From Sphingomonadales bacterium (GTDB taxonomy: Bacteria; Pseudomonadota; Alphaproteobacteria; Sphingomonadales; Sphingomonadaceae): DNA of 64,000 nt. The DNA lies in the NCBI GenBank assembly GCA_028871475.1, contig JAGWMZ010000006.1:124001-188000 (forward strand), read 5' to 3'. Position 1 is the stretch's first letter. Every line of letters begins with the position of its first letter. The notes beneath the pieces were generated by a model. That model was not told where the DNA came from. It saw only the letters and a program-made list of their open reading frames with translations, and did no database searches. This document shows, piece by piece, positions 17,759 to 25,565 of the stretch. The position numbers and the translations under genes were made by a program.

Positions 17759-18409
17759 ATGAGCCTGCCCCCGATCCAAGAAGGGCGCGTCCTGGCCATC
17801 GAATGCGCGACCGAAGCCTGTTCGGTCGCGCTGTTCGAGAATGGGCACTTGCTCGCGGGCGAGTATCGCCAGCTTGGTCGCGGCCATGCCGAGGCGCTGG
17901 TGCCAATGATTGCCGCCCTCCCCGGTTCGGGCCGGGCCGACCTTGTCATCACCGGGCTGGGGCCGGGCAGTTTTACCGGCGTGCGCATCGGCCTGGCCGC
18001 GGCGCGGGCTCTGGCGCTGGCATGGGGCGCCAGGGTTCTTGGCTATCCGACGCTGGCGCTTATCGCCGCCATGGCGCGGGAGAGCACAGCGCAGGATGTG
18101 CTGGTCGCCACCACCGGCGGCCATGGCGAGTGGTTCGCGCAAGGCTTTGGCGCGGATGGCATGGCGCTTTCACCGCTCGCCTCGCTGACACCGGACAGCG
18201 CCGCGCAAAGCGCTATCGACCTTGTGGCGGGCAGTCAGGCGCAGGCTTTGGTGGAGCGGCGCGGCTTTGGCACCGCCCTGTCCCTGTGGCCCGATGCTCG
18301 CGCTTTGATGTTGCTGGATCAGGCCCATCTGACTGACCAGCTGACGCCGATCTACGGTCGCGCGCCAGATGCCAAGCTACCCGGCGGCCGCCTGCCGGAC
18401 GCAGCCTGA
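17759..18409 (+). CDS. tsaB: tRNA threonylcarbamoyladenosine biosynthesis protein TsaB
   Basis: A 216-residue protein of the ASKHA fold. The N-terminal LAIECATEACSVALFENG and the later TGLGPGSFTGVRIGLAAARALA (residue 62 on, shortened here to GLGPGSFTGVRIGLAAAR) are characteristic. TsaB joins TsaD and TsaE to form the t6A base at position 37 of tRNAs that read ANN codons; it supports TsaD rather than catalysing by itself. The gene lies between nfuA (1 bp away) and rimI (8 bp away), a typical arrangement. The start at 17759 is set by spacing to nfuA and by the family N-terminus. Confidence 0.93.
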   Translation: MSLPPIQEGRVLAIECATEACSVALFENGHLLAGEYRQLGRGHAEALVPMIAALPGSGRADLVITGLGPGSFTGVRIGLAAARALALAWGARVLGYPTLALIAAMARESTAQDVLVATTGGHGEWFAQGFGADGMALSPLASLTPDSAAQSAIDLVAGSQAQALVERRGFGTALSLWPDARALMLLDQAHLTDQLTPIYGRAPDAKLPGGRLPDAA

Positions 18410-18417
18410 CCGCCGCG

Positions 18418-18897
18418 ATGATCCACTTTGCCCCCATGGACGATATCGACCGGATCATGACGGTCATGCAGGCCGCTTTCGACCCTTTTTACAGCGAAAG
18501 CTGGACCCGCGCCCAGGTCGAAAACACGCTGGCACTGGGCAATTGCCATTACACGCTGATCGCTGAAAGCGGCGAGGCGGCGGCAGATGGCGAACAGGCG
18601 GTGGGCTTTGCGCTGACACGCTCGGTGGTCGATGAGGAAGAGTTGCTGCTTTTCGCCGTCCTGCCACAGCATCGTCGACGCGGGCTGGGGTCGGCCTTGC
18701 TGGCCATGGTCAGGCGTAACGCACATATGCGTGGAATTAAACGCATATTCCTTGAAATGCGTCATGGAAATACCGCCGAAAGCCTTTATCGTTCAAATGG
18801 CTTTACACCCATTGGCCAGCGCCCGAAATATTATCGCGCCAAAGATGGCACGAAGATTGACGCGATAACCTTCTCTCTCGACATTGATGCACATTAA
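18418..18897 (+). CDS. rimI: Ribosomal protein alanine N-acetyltransferase RimI (GNAT)
   Basis: A 159-residue GNAT acetyltransferase. The acetyl-CoA motif is LPQHRRRGLGSALLAMV, and the late NTAESLYRSNGF matches RimI, which acetylates the N-terminal alanine of ribosomal protein S18. It follows tsaB by 8 bp, the common tsaB-rimI pair. Its last third (from about 18716) is visibly more AT-rich than the rest and uses codons rare in this genome such as ATA, GGA and AAA. That AT-rich stretch runs on into the mucR promoter. It also contains an 8-bp dyad (ATATGCGT at 18725-18732, ACGCATAT at 18741-18748). Confidence 0.9.
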   Translation: MIHFAPMDDIDRIMTVMQAAFDPFYSESWTRAQVENTLALGNCHYTLIAESGEAAADGEQAVGFALTRSVVDEEELLLFAVLPQHRRRGLGSALLAMVRRNAHMRGIKRIFLEMRHGNTAESLYRSNGFTPIGQRPKYYRAKDGTKIDAITFSLDIDAH

Positions 18898-18992
18898 TTT
18901 TTATTCATATTCAAAATTAGTGCGAATTTTATCGCGATGTTCCGCAAGAATCCTGGACGACGACTTGAACAAAAGCATAAAAAGAGTATAAG
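18898..18992 (+). promoter_or_regulatory. AT-rich mucR promoter region
   Basis: A strongly AT-rich stretch with many TpA steps (TTTTTATTCATATTC, AATTTTATC). It ends in a good sigma-70-like promoter: -35 TTGAAC at 18965-18970, a 16-base spacer, and -10 TATAAG at 18987-18992. MucR/Ros proteins are known to bind AT-rich DNA with TpA steps and to repress their own genes, so autoregulation is likely but inferred. Confidence 0.55.
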
Positions 18993-19020
18993 TCCCCGCG
19001 CACGCGGAGTGGGTGGACTT
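18990..19020 (+). promoter_or_regulatory. Hairpin or dyad at the mucR transcription start
   Basis: An outer pair AAGTCC (18990-18995) and GGACTT (19015-19020) encloses an inner pair CCGCG (18996-19000) and CGCGG (19003-19007). It begins at the -10 box and covers the expected transcription start, so it may be an operator or a structured 5' leader. Confidence 0.4.
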
Positions 19021-19070
19021 CGCAGATGCTCGGAAAAGCAGGTCGCACAGAATACAAGAGGTTGAAAATC

Positions 19071-19511
19071 ATGGACACTATCGTCGATATCAAAGAAACG
19101 CTCATCACCCTGACGTCAGACATCGTTGCCGCGCATGTCAGCAACAACAACGTTACGGTTGATGATCTGCCCACCCTGATCACCAATGTTTACGGCGCCC
19201 TATCGGGCCTTGGCGAAGAAGCCCCCGCCGTCGAAACCCCGCCCGAGCCCGCCGTGTCGGTGCGTGCTTCGGTCAAGCCTGACCACATCGTCTGCCTGGA
19301 AGACGGCAAGAAGCTCAAGATGCTCAAGCGCCATCTGGCGACGCATTACAATCTGACCCCCGAGCAGTATCGCGCACGCTGGAACCTGCCCGCCGACTAT
19401 CCGATGGTTGCCCCCAACTATGCGGAAAAGCGTCGCGAGCTGGCCAAGCAGATCGGTCTGGGCCGCAAGCCTGGCGCCAAGCAGCCGCGCAAGGCCAAGG
19501 TTGCCGCGTAA
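19071..19511 (+). CDS. mucR: MucR/Ros family zinc-finger transcriptional regulator
   Basis: A 146-residue regulator. The C-terminal zinc-finger domain (residues 70-125) is VCLEDGKKLKMLKRHLATHY followed by LTPEQYRARWNLP. Here the zinc ligands are Cys-Asp-His-His, because the second Cys of classical Ros is Asp, as in other reported alphaproteobacterial members. The N-terminal half is the oligomerisation region. MucR proteins act as H-NS-like silencers and regulate cell envelope, motility and cell cycle genes. The ATG at 19071 has AAGAGG upstream; a further ATG at 19026 is less likely. A strong hairpin follows the gene. Confidence 0.93.
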   Translation: MDTIVDIKETLITLTSDIVAAHVSNNNVTVDDLPTLITNVYGALSGLGEEAPAVETPPEPAVSVRASVKPDHIVCLEDGKKLKMLKRHLATHYNLTPEQYRARWNLPADYPMVAPNYAEKRRELAKQIGLGRKPGAKQPRKAKVAA

Positions 19512-19559
19512 AGCTGTTCACAATCATCGGGAAGAATCTCCTTCCCGCAGTTGCAGATT

Positions 19560-19599
19560 GACCCCGCCCGGTTCATAAACGGCGGGGTCATTCTATTTT
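19560..19599 (+). terminator. Rho-independent terminator after mucR
   Basis: A perfect stem GACCCCGCC (19560-19568) with GGCGGGGTC (19581-19589), then ATTCTATTTT. It is the clearest intrinsic terminator in the window. It ends only 10 bases before the likely GTG start of fur. Confidence 0.8.
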
Positions 19600-19609
19600 C
19601 GGACATACT

Positions 19610-20035
19610 GTGCATCAACAGATCGACATCGAAGCCCTTTGCCAGCAGCGCGGCCTTCGCATCACCGAACAAAGGCGCGTGATCGCCAGGGTCTTGTCCG
19701 AAAGCACGGATCATCCCGATGTGGACAAGCTGCACGAACGCGCGGCTGCCATCGATCCGGGCATTTCAATCGCCACGGTCTACCGCACCGTCCGCCTGTT
19801 CGAGGAGGCGGGCATCCTCGACCGCCATGATTTCGGCGATGGCCGCGCGCGCTATGAAGCCGCGCCCGAGGCCCATCATGACCATCTGATCGATGTGGAA
19901 TCGGGCCAGGTCATCGAATTCGTCGATCCTGAACTGGAAACGCTGCAACGCCTGATTGCGGAACGGCTGGGCTATCGCCTCGTCGACCATCGCCTCGAAC
20001 TTTATGGCGTGAAGCTGGACAGCAGTAAGAAGTAA
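19610..20035 (+). CDS. fur: Fur family transcriptional regulator
   Basis: A 141-residue ferric uptake regulator homologue. The winged-helix domain has [17 protein letters not shown] and [16 protein letters not shown]. The metal-binding hinge reads [20 protein letters not shown]. The usual Cys-x2-Cys structural zinc pair after HHDHLI is absent, as is common in alphaproteobacterial Fur or Irr-like proteins. It could act as an iron, or in some relatives manganese, sensor. The best start is the GTG at 19610, matched to the family N-terminus ([15 protein letters not shown]). That start is 10 bases after the mucR terminator, so its transcript must begin very close to the start codon. miaB follows after 55 bp. 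Confidence 0.9.
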   Translation: MHQQIDIEALCQQRGLRITEQRRVIARVLSESTDHPDVDKLHERAAAIDPGISIATVYRTVRLFEEAGILDRHDFGDGRARYEAAPEAHHDHLIDVESGQVIEFVDPELETLQRLIAERLGYRLVDHRLELYGVKLDSSKK

Positions 20036-20090
20036 GACGCGCCCAGCACCCCTTCATTTCCGCGCGCCTTTGGCGTATGGGCGCGCCATC

Positions 20091-21410
20091 ATGACCAGCA
20101 CCGCCCCCAAAACCTACCGCGTCAAAAGCTTCGGCTGCCAGATGAACGTCTATGATGGCGACCGGATGAGTGAACTGTTGACGCAGCAGGGCCTCTCCGC
20201 CGCGCCTGAGGGGGAGGACGCTGATCTTGTGGTGCTCAACACCTGCCATATTCGCGAAAAGGCGGCCGAAAAGGTCTATTCCGACATTGGCCGCCTGCGC
20301 CGGGACGATGGCACGGTACCGCTGATCGCGGTGGCCGGCTGTGTGGCGCAGGCCGAGGGCGAGGAGATCATGGCCCGCGCGCCTTCGGTCAAGATGGTCG
20401 TGGGGCCGCAGGCCTATCACCGCCTGCCCGACATGCTGGAACGGGCCAAGGCCGGCCAGCGCGTCACCGACACCGACATGCCCGCGCAAACCAAATTCGA
20501 TGCCCTGCCCAAGACGCGCCGCGCCAACACCAGCACCTTCCTCACCGTGCAGGAAGGCTGCGACAAGTTCTGCACCTATTGCGTGGTGCCCTATACGCGC
20601 GGCGCGGAAATCAGCCGCCCATTCAAGGATCTGGCCGAAGAAGCGCGCCGTCTGGTGGAGGCTGGCGCGCGCGAGATCACCCTGCTGGGCCAGAATGTCA
20701 ACGCCTGGACGGGCGACAATGACAAGGGTCAGCAGGTCGGCCTCGAAGGGCTGATCCGCGATCTGGCCGCCATCCCCGATCTGGCGCGCATCCGTTATAC
20801 CACCAGCCACCCCAACGACATGACGCAGGCGCTCATCGACGCCCATGGCGAGGTGGACAAGCTGATGCCCTATCTGCACCTGCCCGTGCAATCGGGCAGC
20901 GACCGCATCCTGCGCGCCATGAACCGCAGCCATACGGTCGAAAGCTATCTGGAAATCCTCAAGCGCGTGCGCGCCGCGCGGCCCGACATCGCGCTCTCGG
21001 GCGATTTCATCGTCGGCTTCCCCGGCGAAACCGAAGAGGATTTCGCCGATACGCTGCGCCTCATCGATCAGGTCAGCTATTCGGCGGCCTTCAGCTTCAA
21101 ATACTCGCCCCGCCCCGGCACGCCGGCCGCCACCATGGACGAACAGATTGCCGCCGAGGTGATGGATGACCGCCTCAAGCGGCTGCAGGCGCTGGTGATC
21201 GAAAAGCAGACCGCCTTCAACCAGGCCTCCGTCGGCAAGGTGACGCAGGTGCTGATCGAAAAGCGCGGGCGCCTTGAAGGGCAGTGGCTGGGCAAATCGC
21301 CCTGGTTGCAGTCGGTCCATTTCGAGGGCGATGTGGCGGTGGGCGATCTCGTCACGGTTGAACTGTTGCAGGCTGGGCCGAATTCGCTGGCGGGGCGGTT
21401 GGTGTTTTAA
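20091..21410 (+). CDS. miaB: tRNA-2-methylthio-N6-dimethylallyladenosine synthase MiaB
   Basis: A 439-residue radical-SAM methylthiotransferase. The N-terminal UPF0004 domain has the three auxiliary-cluster cysteines ([23 protein letters not shown]). The radical-SAM core has [15 protein letters not shown], whose CxxxCxxC binds the catalytic cluster. The C-terminal 65 residues are a TRAM RNA-binding domain. MiaB adds the methylthio group to i6A37 in tRNAs reading UNN codons. The ATG at 20091 agrees with the family; an ATG at 20070 in frame is less likely. The gene belongs to the conserved miaB-phoH-ybeY-corC group, but here palindromic elements sit between miaB, phoH and ybeY. Confidence 0.96.
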   Translation: MTSTAPKTYRVKSFGCQMNVYDGDRMSELLTQQGLSAAPEGEDADLVVLNTCHIREKAAEKVYSDIGRLRRDDGTVPLIAVAGCVAQAEGEEIMARAPSVKMVVGPQAYHRLPDMLERAKAGQRVTDTDMPAQTKFDALPKTRRANTSTFLTVQEGCDKFCTYCVVPYTRGAEISRPFKDLAEEARRLVEAGAREITLLGQNVNAWTGDNDKGQQVGLEGLIRDLAAIPDLARIRYTTSHPNDMTQALIDAHGEVDKLMPYLHLPVQSGSDRILRAMNRSHTVESYLEILKRVRAARPDIALSGDFIVGFPGETEEDFADTLRLIDQVSYSAAFSFKYSPRPGTPAATMDEQIAAEVMDDRLKRLQALVIEKQTAFNQASVGKVTQVLIEKRGRLEGQWLGKSPWLQSVHFEGDVAVGDLVTVELLQAGPNSLAGRLVF

Positions 21411-21411
21411 G

Positions 21412-21668
21412 ACCGGGAAAAGAAGATGCGAGGGTGTTACACCCTCGCGCTCCCATGACGTCTTCCGACGGGATGACAGTGGCGCACCATCGTTGCGCCC
21501 AACCTCACCGCGCCGCAGGCTTTCATTCCTGCCAGCGGCGCGGCGTCCATAACGTTATGGCCGAACCCTTGGCGCTACGTTGACAACGAAAGGGAGCGCG
21601 ATGGCGCCGTAGCTTGTCGCTCAATCCGTGTCGATCCAATCTGGCGCTCCCTTCGCCAGTCTTGAATC
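21412..21668. repeat. Large palindromic intergenic element, subfamily 2, copy 1
   Basis: Between miaB and phoH. It opens with a stem, GCGAGGGTGTTACACCCTCGC, then a block CGCTCCCATGACGTCTTCCG shared with the element at 22884-23152. Its centre is a GC-rich dyad (CCGCGCCGCAGG and CTGCCAGCGGCGCGG-like arms), followed by GGCCGAACCCTTGGCGC, also shared. It ends with AAAGGGAGCGCGA, a conserved right-arm piece of the family, then less conserved sequence. It is more degenerate than the 7.9 and 30.2 kb copies. Confidence 0.7.
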
Positions 21669-21757
21669 CGATCTTGCCGAAAAAGGGAATCCCCTAAATG
21701 TCCACAGGCCTTAACCCCCATCAAAAACTTTTCCACCACGCCGAGGCACCCGCCCGC

Positions 21758-21785
21758 TTGCGAAAGGCCAAATCAGGCATATCTT
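21758..21785 (+). promoter_or_regulatory. Candidate phoH promoter
   Basis: TTGCGA at 21758-21763, a 16-base spacer, and TATCTT at 21780-21785, about 50 bases before the phoH ATG. It fits a sigma-70-type promoter by pattern only. Confidence 0.35.
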
Positions 21786-21835
21786 GAAGCCTGCATCCGG
21801 GCATCAAGCGACTCCGGATTGCAGACAAGGAGCGC

Positions 21836-22879
21836 ATGGCCCGCAAGCATATCCGCGCCTACGAAGCTTCGGCAGATGTGGCGCATCTCCGCCCGGAACT
21901 CTCCGCCCGACCCAACCGCCGCGCAAGATCGGAACTGGAGTTTGAGGAGGCGACGATTCTCGGCGCCTTGTTCGGCCAGTTCGATTCCAATCTGGTGCTG
22001 ATCGAAAACCGGCTGGGCGTCTATATTTCGGCGCGCGGCACCAAGGTGCAGATCGAGGGCACCGAAGAAGCCGTGGCCCGCGCCCGCGAGGTGCTCACCG
22101 GGCTGCACAAGCGGCTGATGGCCGGGCAGGAGATCGACAGCGGCGCGGTGGAATCGCTGATCGCCATGTCGAACGAGCCGACGCTGGAAGGCATCATCAC
22201 CGGTGAAACCGGCCGCCCCTCGATCATGATCCGCACCCGGCTCAAGACCATCGTGCCGCGCAGCCCGACGCAGATCGAATATATGCGCGCGCTGGCCAGC
22301 CGCGATGTGATCTTTGCCCTTGGCCCGGCGGGCACGGGCAAGACCTATGTCGCGGTGGCGCAGGCCGTCTCCATGCTGATCAGCGGGGCGGTGCAGCGCC
22401 TGATCCTCAGCCGCCCGGCGGTGGAGGCGGGTGAAAAGCTCGGCTTCCTGCCCGGCGACATGAAGGACAAGGTCGATCCCTACCTTCGCCCCCTCTATGA
22501 CGCGCTCTATGATTGCATGCCGCCAGAGCAGGTCGAACGGCGGCTGGCCAGCGGCGAGATCGAGGTGGCGCCCATCGCCTTCATGCGCGGGCGCACTTTG
22601 GCCGATGCCTTCGTCATCCTCGACGAAGCCCAGAACACCACCCCGGCGCAGATGAAGATGTTCCTCACCCGCTTTGGCCAAAACAGCCGGATGGTGATCT
22701 GCGGCGACCCCAATCAGGTCGACATTCCCGGCGGCACCGCGATGAGCGGCCTTGCCGATGCCGTATCACGCCTGAACAGTGTCGAGGGGATCGCCACGGT
22801 GCGCTTCAATGCGGCCGATGTGGTGCGTCATCCCATCGTGGGCCGGATTGTTGAGGCTTATGAAGGACCTCAGGGGTAA
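21836..22879 (+). CDS. phoH: PhoH-like ATPase
   Basis: A 347-residue cytoplasmic P-loop ATPase of the PhoH family. The Walker A motif is [13 protein letters not shown] (about residue 165) and the Walker B is [30 protein letters not shown] is a further family signature. The N-terminal 120 residues carry a KH-like region typical of YbeZ-type PhoH, which works with YbeY in rRNA processing and ribosome quality control. ybeY is the next gene. The ATG has AAGGAG seven bases upstream. Palindromic elements flank the gene on both sides, which is unusual for a gene normally packed tightly with its neighbours. Confidence 0.94.
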   Translation: MARKHIRAYEASADVAHLRPELSARPNRRARSELEFEEATILGALFGQFDSNLVLIENRLGVYISARGTKVQIEGTEEAVARAREVLTGLHKRLMAGQEIDSGAVESLIAMSNEPTLEGIITGETGRPSIMIRTRLKTIVPRSPTQIEYMRALASRDVIFALGPAGTGKTYVAVAQAVSMLISGAVQRLILSRPAVEAGEKLGFLPGDMKDKVDPYLRPLYDALYDCMPPEQVERRLASGEIEVAPIAFMRGRTLADAFVILDEAQNTTPAQMKMFLTRFGQNSRMVICGDPNQVDIPGGTAMSGLADAVSRLNSVEGIATVRFNAADVVRHPIVGRIVEAYEGPQG

Positions 22880-22883
22880 AGTT

Positions 22884-23152
22884 GGGAAGAAAAAGAAAAT
22901 GCGGGGGTGGCGTTATTGTTGGTCGCATTTCTCAAGAGAAATGCTCCTGGCCTTCGCGCTCCCATGACGTCTTCCGACGATAGGACATTGGCGCCCGATC
23001 CTTGTGCATGACCGCACCGCGCTGCAGGCTTTCATCATTGCCTGCGGCGCGGCGCACATGATTCTTTGGCCGAACCCTTGGCGCCACGCCGACAACTCAA
23101 GGGAGCGCGAGGGTGATGACCCTCGCATTTCCCCTTCTTCTCCCCCCCATCC
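22884..23152. repeat. Large palindromic intergenic element, subfamily 2, copy 2
   Basis: Between phoH and ybeY. It shares with the 21.4 kb element the block CGCTCCCATGACGTCTTCCG, the central CGCAGGC/GCCTGCGGCGCGGCG dyad region with GCTTTCAT in the loop, and GGCCGAACCCTTGGCGC. The right end, AAGGGAGCGCGAGGG followed by TGATGACCCTCGCATTTCCCC, matches the family right arm. The left arm has an extra segment containing GCATTTCTCAAGAGAAATGC, itself a perfect palindrome, that may be a small insertion. It covers most of the 291-bp gap. Confidence 0.72.
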
Positions 23153-23170
23153 CTCTGTAAGGCCGGCGCA

Positions 23171-23665
23171 ATGCTCACCCTCGAAATCGACATTGAAGCC
23201 CCCTGGCCCGAAACCCATGACTGGGAAGCCCTGGCCGAGCGCGCCGCCGGTGCGATCGGCACACTCGCCCCCGAACTGGCGCATGACCGGCTGATCGTCA
23301 GCCTGCTCTTCACCAGCGACGAGGAAGTCCAGGCGCTCAACAAGGAATGGCGCGAGAAGGACAAGCCCACCAATGTCCTCTCCTTCCCCATGCTGGAGCG
23401 TGAGGATCTGCTGGATCTCAGCGAGGATGGGCCGCCCGAGATGCTGGGCGACATCGCCATGGCCTATGAAACCTGCGCGCGCGAAGCGGCGGAAAAAGGC
23501 ATAGCGCTGGAAGACCATGCGACCCACCTCCTCATTCACGGATTGCTCCATCTGGCCGGGCTGGACCATGAAATTTCCGAAGATGATGCCATTGCCATGG
23601 AAGCCTTGGAAATAAAGGCGCTTGCGCTGCTTGGCATCGCAGACCCATATGGCGACAGGGCTTGA
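23171..23665 (+). CDS. ybeY: Endoribonuclease YbeY
   Basis: A 164-residue single-domain metalloprotein. The zinc motif HGLLHLAGLDH near residues 121-131 is the UPF0054 signature HxxxHxxGxDH. The N-terminal part contains TNVLSFP, also conserved. YbeY is needed for 16S rRNA 3' end maturation and ribosome quality control. It is followed by the corC-like gene, whose frame overlaps its stop if the earliest possible start is used. Gene order phoH-ybeY-corC is conserved in many Proteobacteria. Confidence 0.95.
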   Translation: MLTLEIDIEAPWPETHDWEALAERAAGAIGTLAPELAHDRLIVSLLFTSDEEVQALNKEWREKDKPTNVLSFPMLEREDLLDLSEDGPPEMLGDIAMAYETCAREAAEKGIALEDHATHLLIHGLLHLAGLDHEISEDDAIAMEALEIKALALLGIADPYGDRA

Positions 23666-23685
23666 ACCAGCAAGGAGTGACGAAA

Positions 23686-24612
23686 GTGGTGGCCGAGACG
23701 GGCCGCGCCGGTGACGGCGGGAATGGAGATGCGGACAGTAAGGGCTCCTTATGGCGATCGCTGCGCCGTTTCTTCGAGGGGGGCGAGGCGGACCAGTCCT
23801 TGCGCGCGCATCTCGAAGAGGTGATCGACGAGCATGAGGAGGACGCGCAGGAGGGCGGCCAGGGCGACCTGCAGCAGACCGAGCGCGAGATGCTGCGCAA
23901 CCTCCTGCATTTCAGCGAAATGGATGCTGCCGATGTCTGCATTCCGCGCAGCGAGATCATCGCCCTGCCCAACACGGCAAGCTGGTCCGAAGTGGTCGCC
24001 GCCTTTGCCACCCATGGCCATTCGCGCATGCCGGTGTACCGCGAGACGCTTGATGCCGTCATCGGCATGGTGCTGATGAAGGACATCTTCCCCTATCTGG
24101 CCAGCGGCACGCCGCCGCCGCGTGACTGGGTCAGCCTGATGCGTCAGCCGCTCTTCGTGCCCTGCCCGCGCCCGGCGATGGATGTGCTGGCCGACATGCG
24201 CCGGGGCCGTGTGCATCTGGCGGTGGTTCTCGATGAATATTCGGGCACCGAAGGCATCATCACCTTTGAAGATCTGGTCGAGGAAATCGTCGGCGAGGTT
24301 GAGGATGAACATGATGACGCACCGGTCGAACTGCTTCGCCCGCTGGGGGATGGATTGTGGGATGCCGATGCCCGAGTCGAGCTGGAGGAGGTCGGCGAGC
24401 GCGTCGATCCGCGTCTTGCCGATGTCGAGGAAGACATCGACACGCTGGGCGGCCTGGCCTTCCTGCTGGCCGAGCAGGTGCCACCTGTGGGCACCATCCT
24501 GAAACATGACAGCGGCTGGCGCATCGAGGTGACTGCGGGCGATGAACGCCACATCACCCGTCTGCGCCTGCATCCGCCTCTCCCCCACCACCCCCACGCC
24601 CAAGAGGACTGA
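23686..24612 (+). CDS. CorC/HlyC-type CBS-pair transporter-associated protein
   Basis: A 308-residue protein with two CBS domains (about residues 75-210, with [40 protein letters not shown] in shortened form) and a C-terminal CorC_HlyC domain (residues 225-300). No membrane segments are visible. Members of the E. coli CorC group affect magnesium and cobalt efflux. The start is uncertain: the frame opens with TTG at 23662, which overlaps ybeY, but AAGGAG at 23672-23677 is ideally placed for the GTG at 23686. It often precedes lnt; here a LysR gene follows 4 bp after the stop instead. Confidence 0.88.
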   Translation: MVAETGRAGDGGNGDADSKGSLWRSLRRFFEGGEADQSLRAHLEEVIDEHEEDAQEGGQGDLQQTEREMLRNLLHFSEMDAADVCIPRSEIIALPNTASWSEVVAAFATHGHSRMPVYRETLDAVIGMVLMKDIFPYLASGTPPPRDWVSLMRQPLFVPCPRPAMDVLADMRRGRVHLAVVLDEYSGTEGIITFEDLVEEIVGEVEDEHDDAPVELLRPLGDGLWDADARVELEEVGERVDPRLADVEEDIDTLGGLAFLLAEQVPPVGTILKHDSGWRIEVTAGDERHITRLRLHPPLPHHPHAQED

Positions 24613-24616
24613 CGCG

Positions 24617-25504
24617 ATGCCCGCCCCACGCCGCCTCCCTCCCCTGCGCGCCCTTGAGGCCTTTGTCCGCATCGTGCGGCTGGGCTCGGCCAAGGCTGCC
24701 GCCAATGAACTGGGGCTGAGCCCTTCCGCCCTGTCGCGCCGGGTCGGCGCGCTGGAGGATTTCGTCGGCAAGCGCCTGTTCACGCGCCAGCATCAGGCCA
24801 TGAAGCTGACCGAGGACGGGCAGACCTTTTATGCCGCCGTCAGTCCCAAGCTGGAGGCGCTGGCCGAAGCGGTTGAATCGCAAATGGAGATCAGCAATGT
24901 GATGCGCCTGCATCTGGGCGTGCCCGCGCTCTATGCCGGCGAGCGGCTGTTCCCCCACCTGCCCGAACTGCGCAAGCTGCATCCGCGCCTGCATATCGAC
25001 ATCGACACCGGGTCACAGCTCGAAAGCCGGCTGGGCGATTCGCTCGATGCCGCGATCATTCTGTCAAAGGGCCCCGACAGCATGCTCCACGCCGTCCGGC
25101 TGGACCACAACCGGGTCTATGCCTTTGCCTCCAAGGCGCTGGCGGCCGAGATCGGGCCGGTGCCCGATGCCGCGCGCCTGTCCAAGCATACGTTCCTCAT
25201 TTCCAGCGCCCTGCCTGAAAGCTTCGAGGCCTGGAAATCGGCGCTGGGCATGGAAGATCTGATGCCCGCCTCGGTCGATCATTTCGACTCCGCCCAGCTT
25301 ATTCTGGAGGCCGCCGCGCAGGGGCTGGGCATTGCCATACTCAACAATGACCTGCCCGAACGGTCTGGCGACGAGCGCGTGACGCGCCTGTTCGATGTCA
25401 CCATCGAAAGCCCCTACAGCTATTGGTTCGTGTGCCGCCCGCGCGAGCTGGAAACGCGCCCTGTGCGGCTTTTCCACGATTGGCTGATCAAGACCGAACT
25501 TTAA
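24617..25504 (+). CDS. LysR family transcriptional regulator
   Basis: A 295-residue regulator. The N-terminal winged helix-turn-helix is [34 protein letters not shown] and [15 protein letters not shown], typical of GcvA-like LysR proteins. The C-terminal part is the substrate-binding domain (residues 90-290). No obvious divergent target gene is present: it starts 4 bp after the corC-like stop and ends at a hairpin shared with a chemoreceptor gene on the other strand. Its effector and targets are unknown. Confidence 0.92.
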   Translation: MPAPRRLPPLRALEAFVRIVRLGSAKAAANELGLSPSALSRRVGALEDFVGKRLFTRQHQAMKLTEDGQTFYAAVSPKLEALAEAVESQMEISNVMRLHLGVPALYAGERLFPHLPELRKLHPRLHIDIDTGSQLESRLGDSLDAAIILSKGPDSMLHAVRLDHNRVYAFASKALAAEIGPVPDAARLSKHTFLISSALPESFEAWKSALGMEDLMPASVDHFDSAQLILEAAAQGLGIAILNNDLPERSGDERVTRLFDVTIESPYSYWFVCRPRELETRPVRLFHDWLIKTEL

Positions 25505-25533
25505 GACATCGCTTCAAACGACGGATAAGGTTG

Positions 25534-25559
25534 GGCGCGTGATCCGTGGATCACGCGCC
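25534..25559. terminator. Bidirectional terminator between LysR and chemoreceptor genes
   Basis: A perfect 11-bp stem GGCGCGTGATC (25534-25544) with GATCACGCGCC (25549-25559) around a CGTG tetraloop. It lies between two convergent genes (stops at 25504 and 25566). Confidence 0.65.
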
Positions 25560-25565
25560 AGGCTT

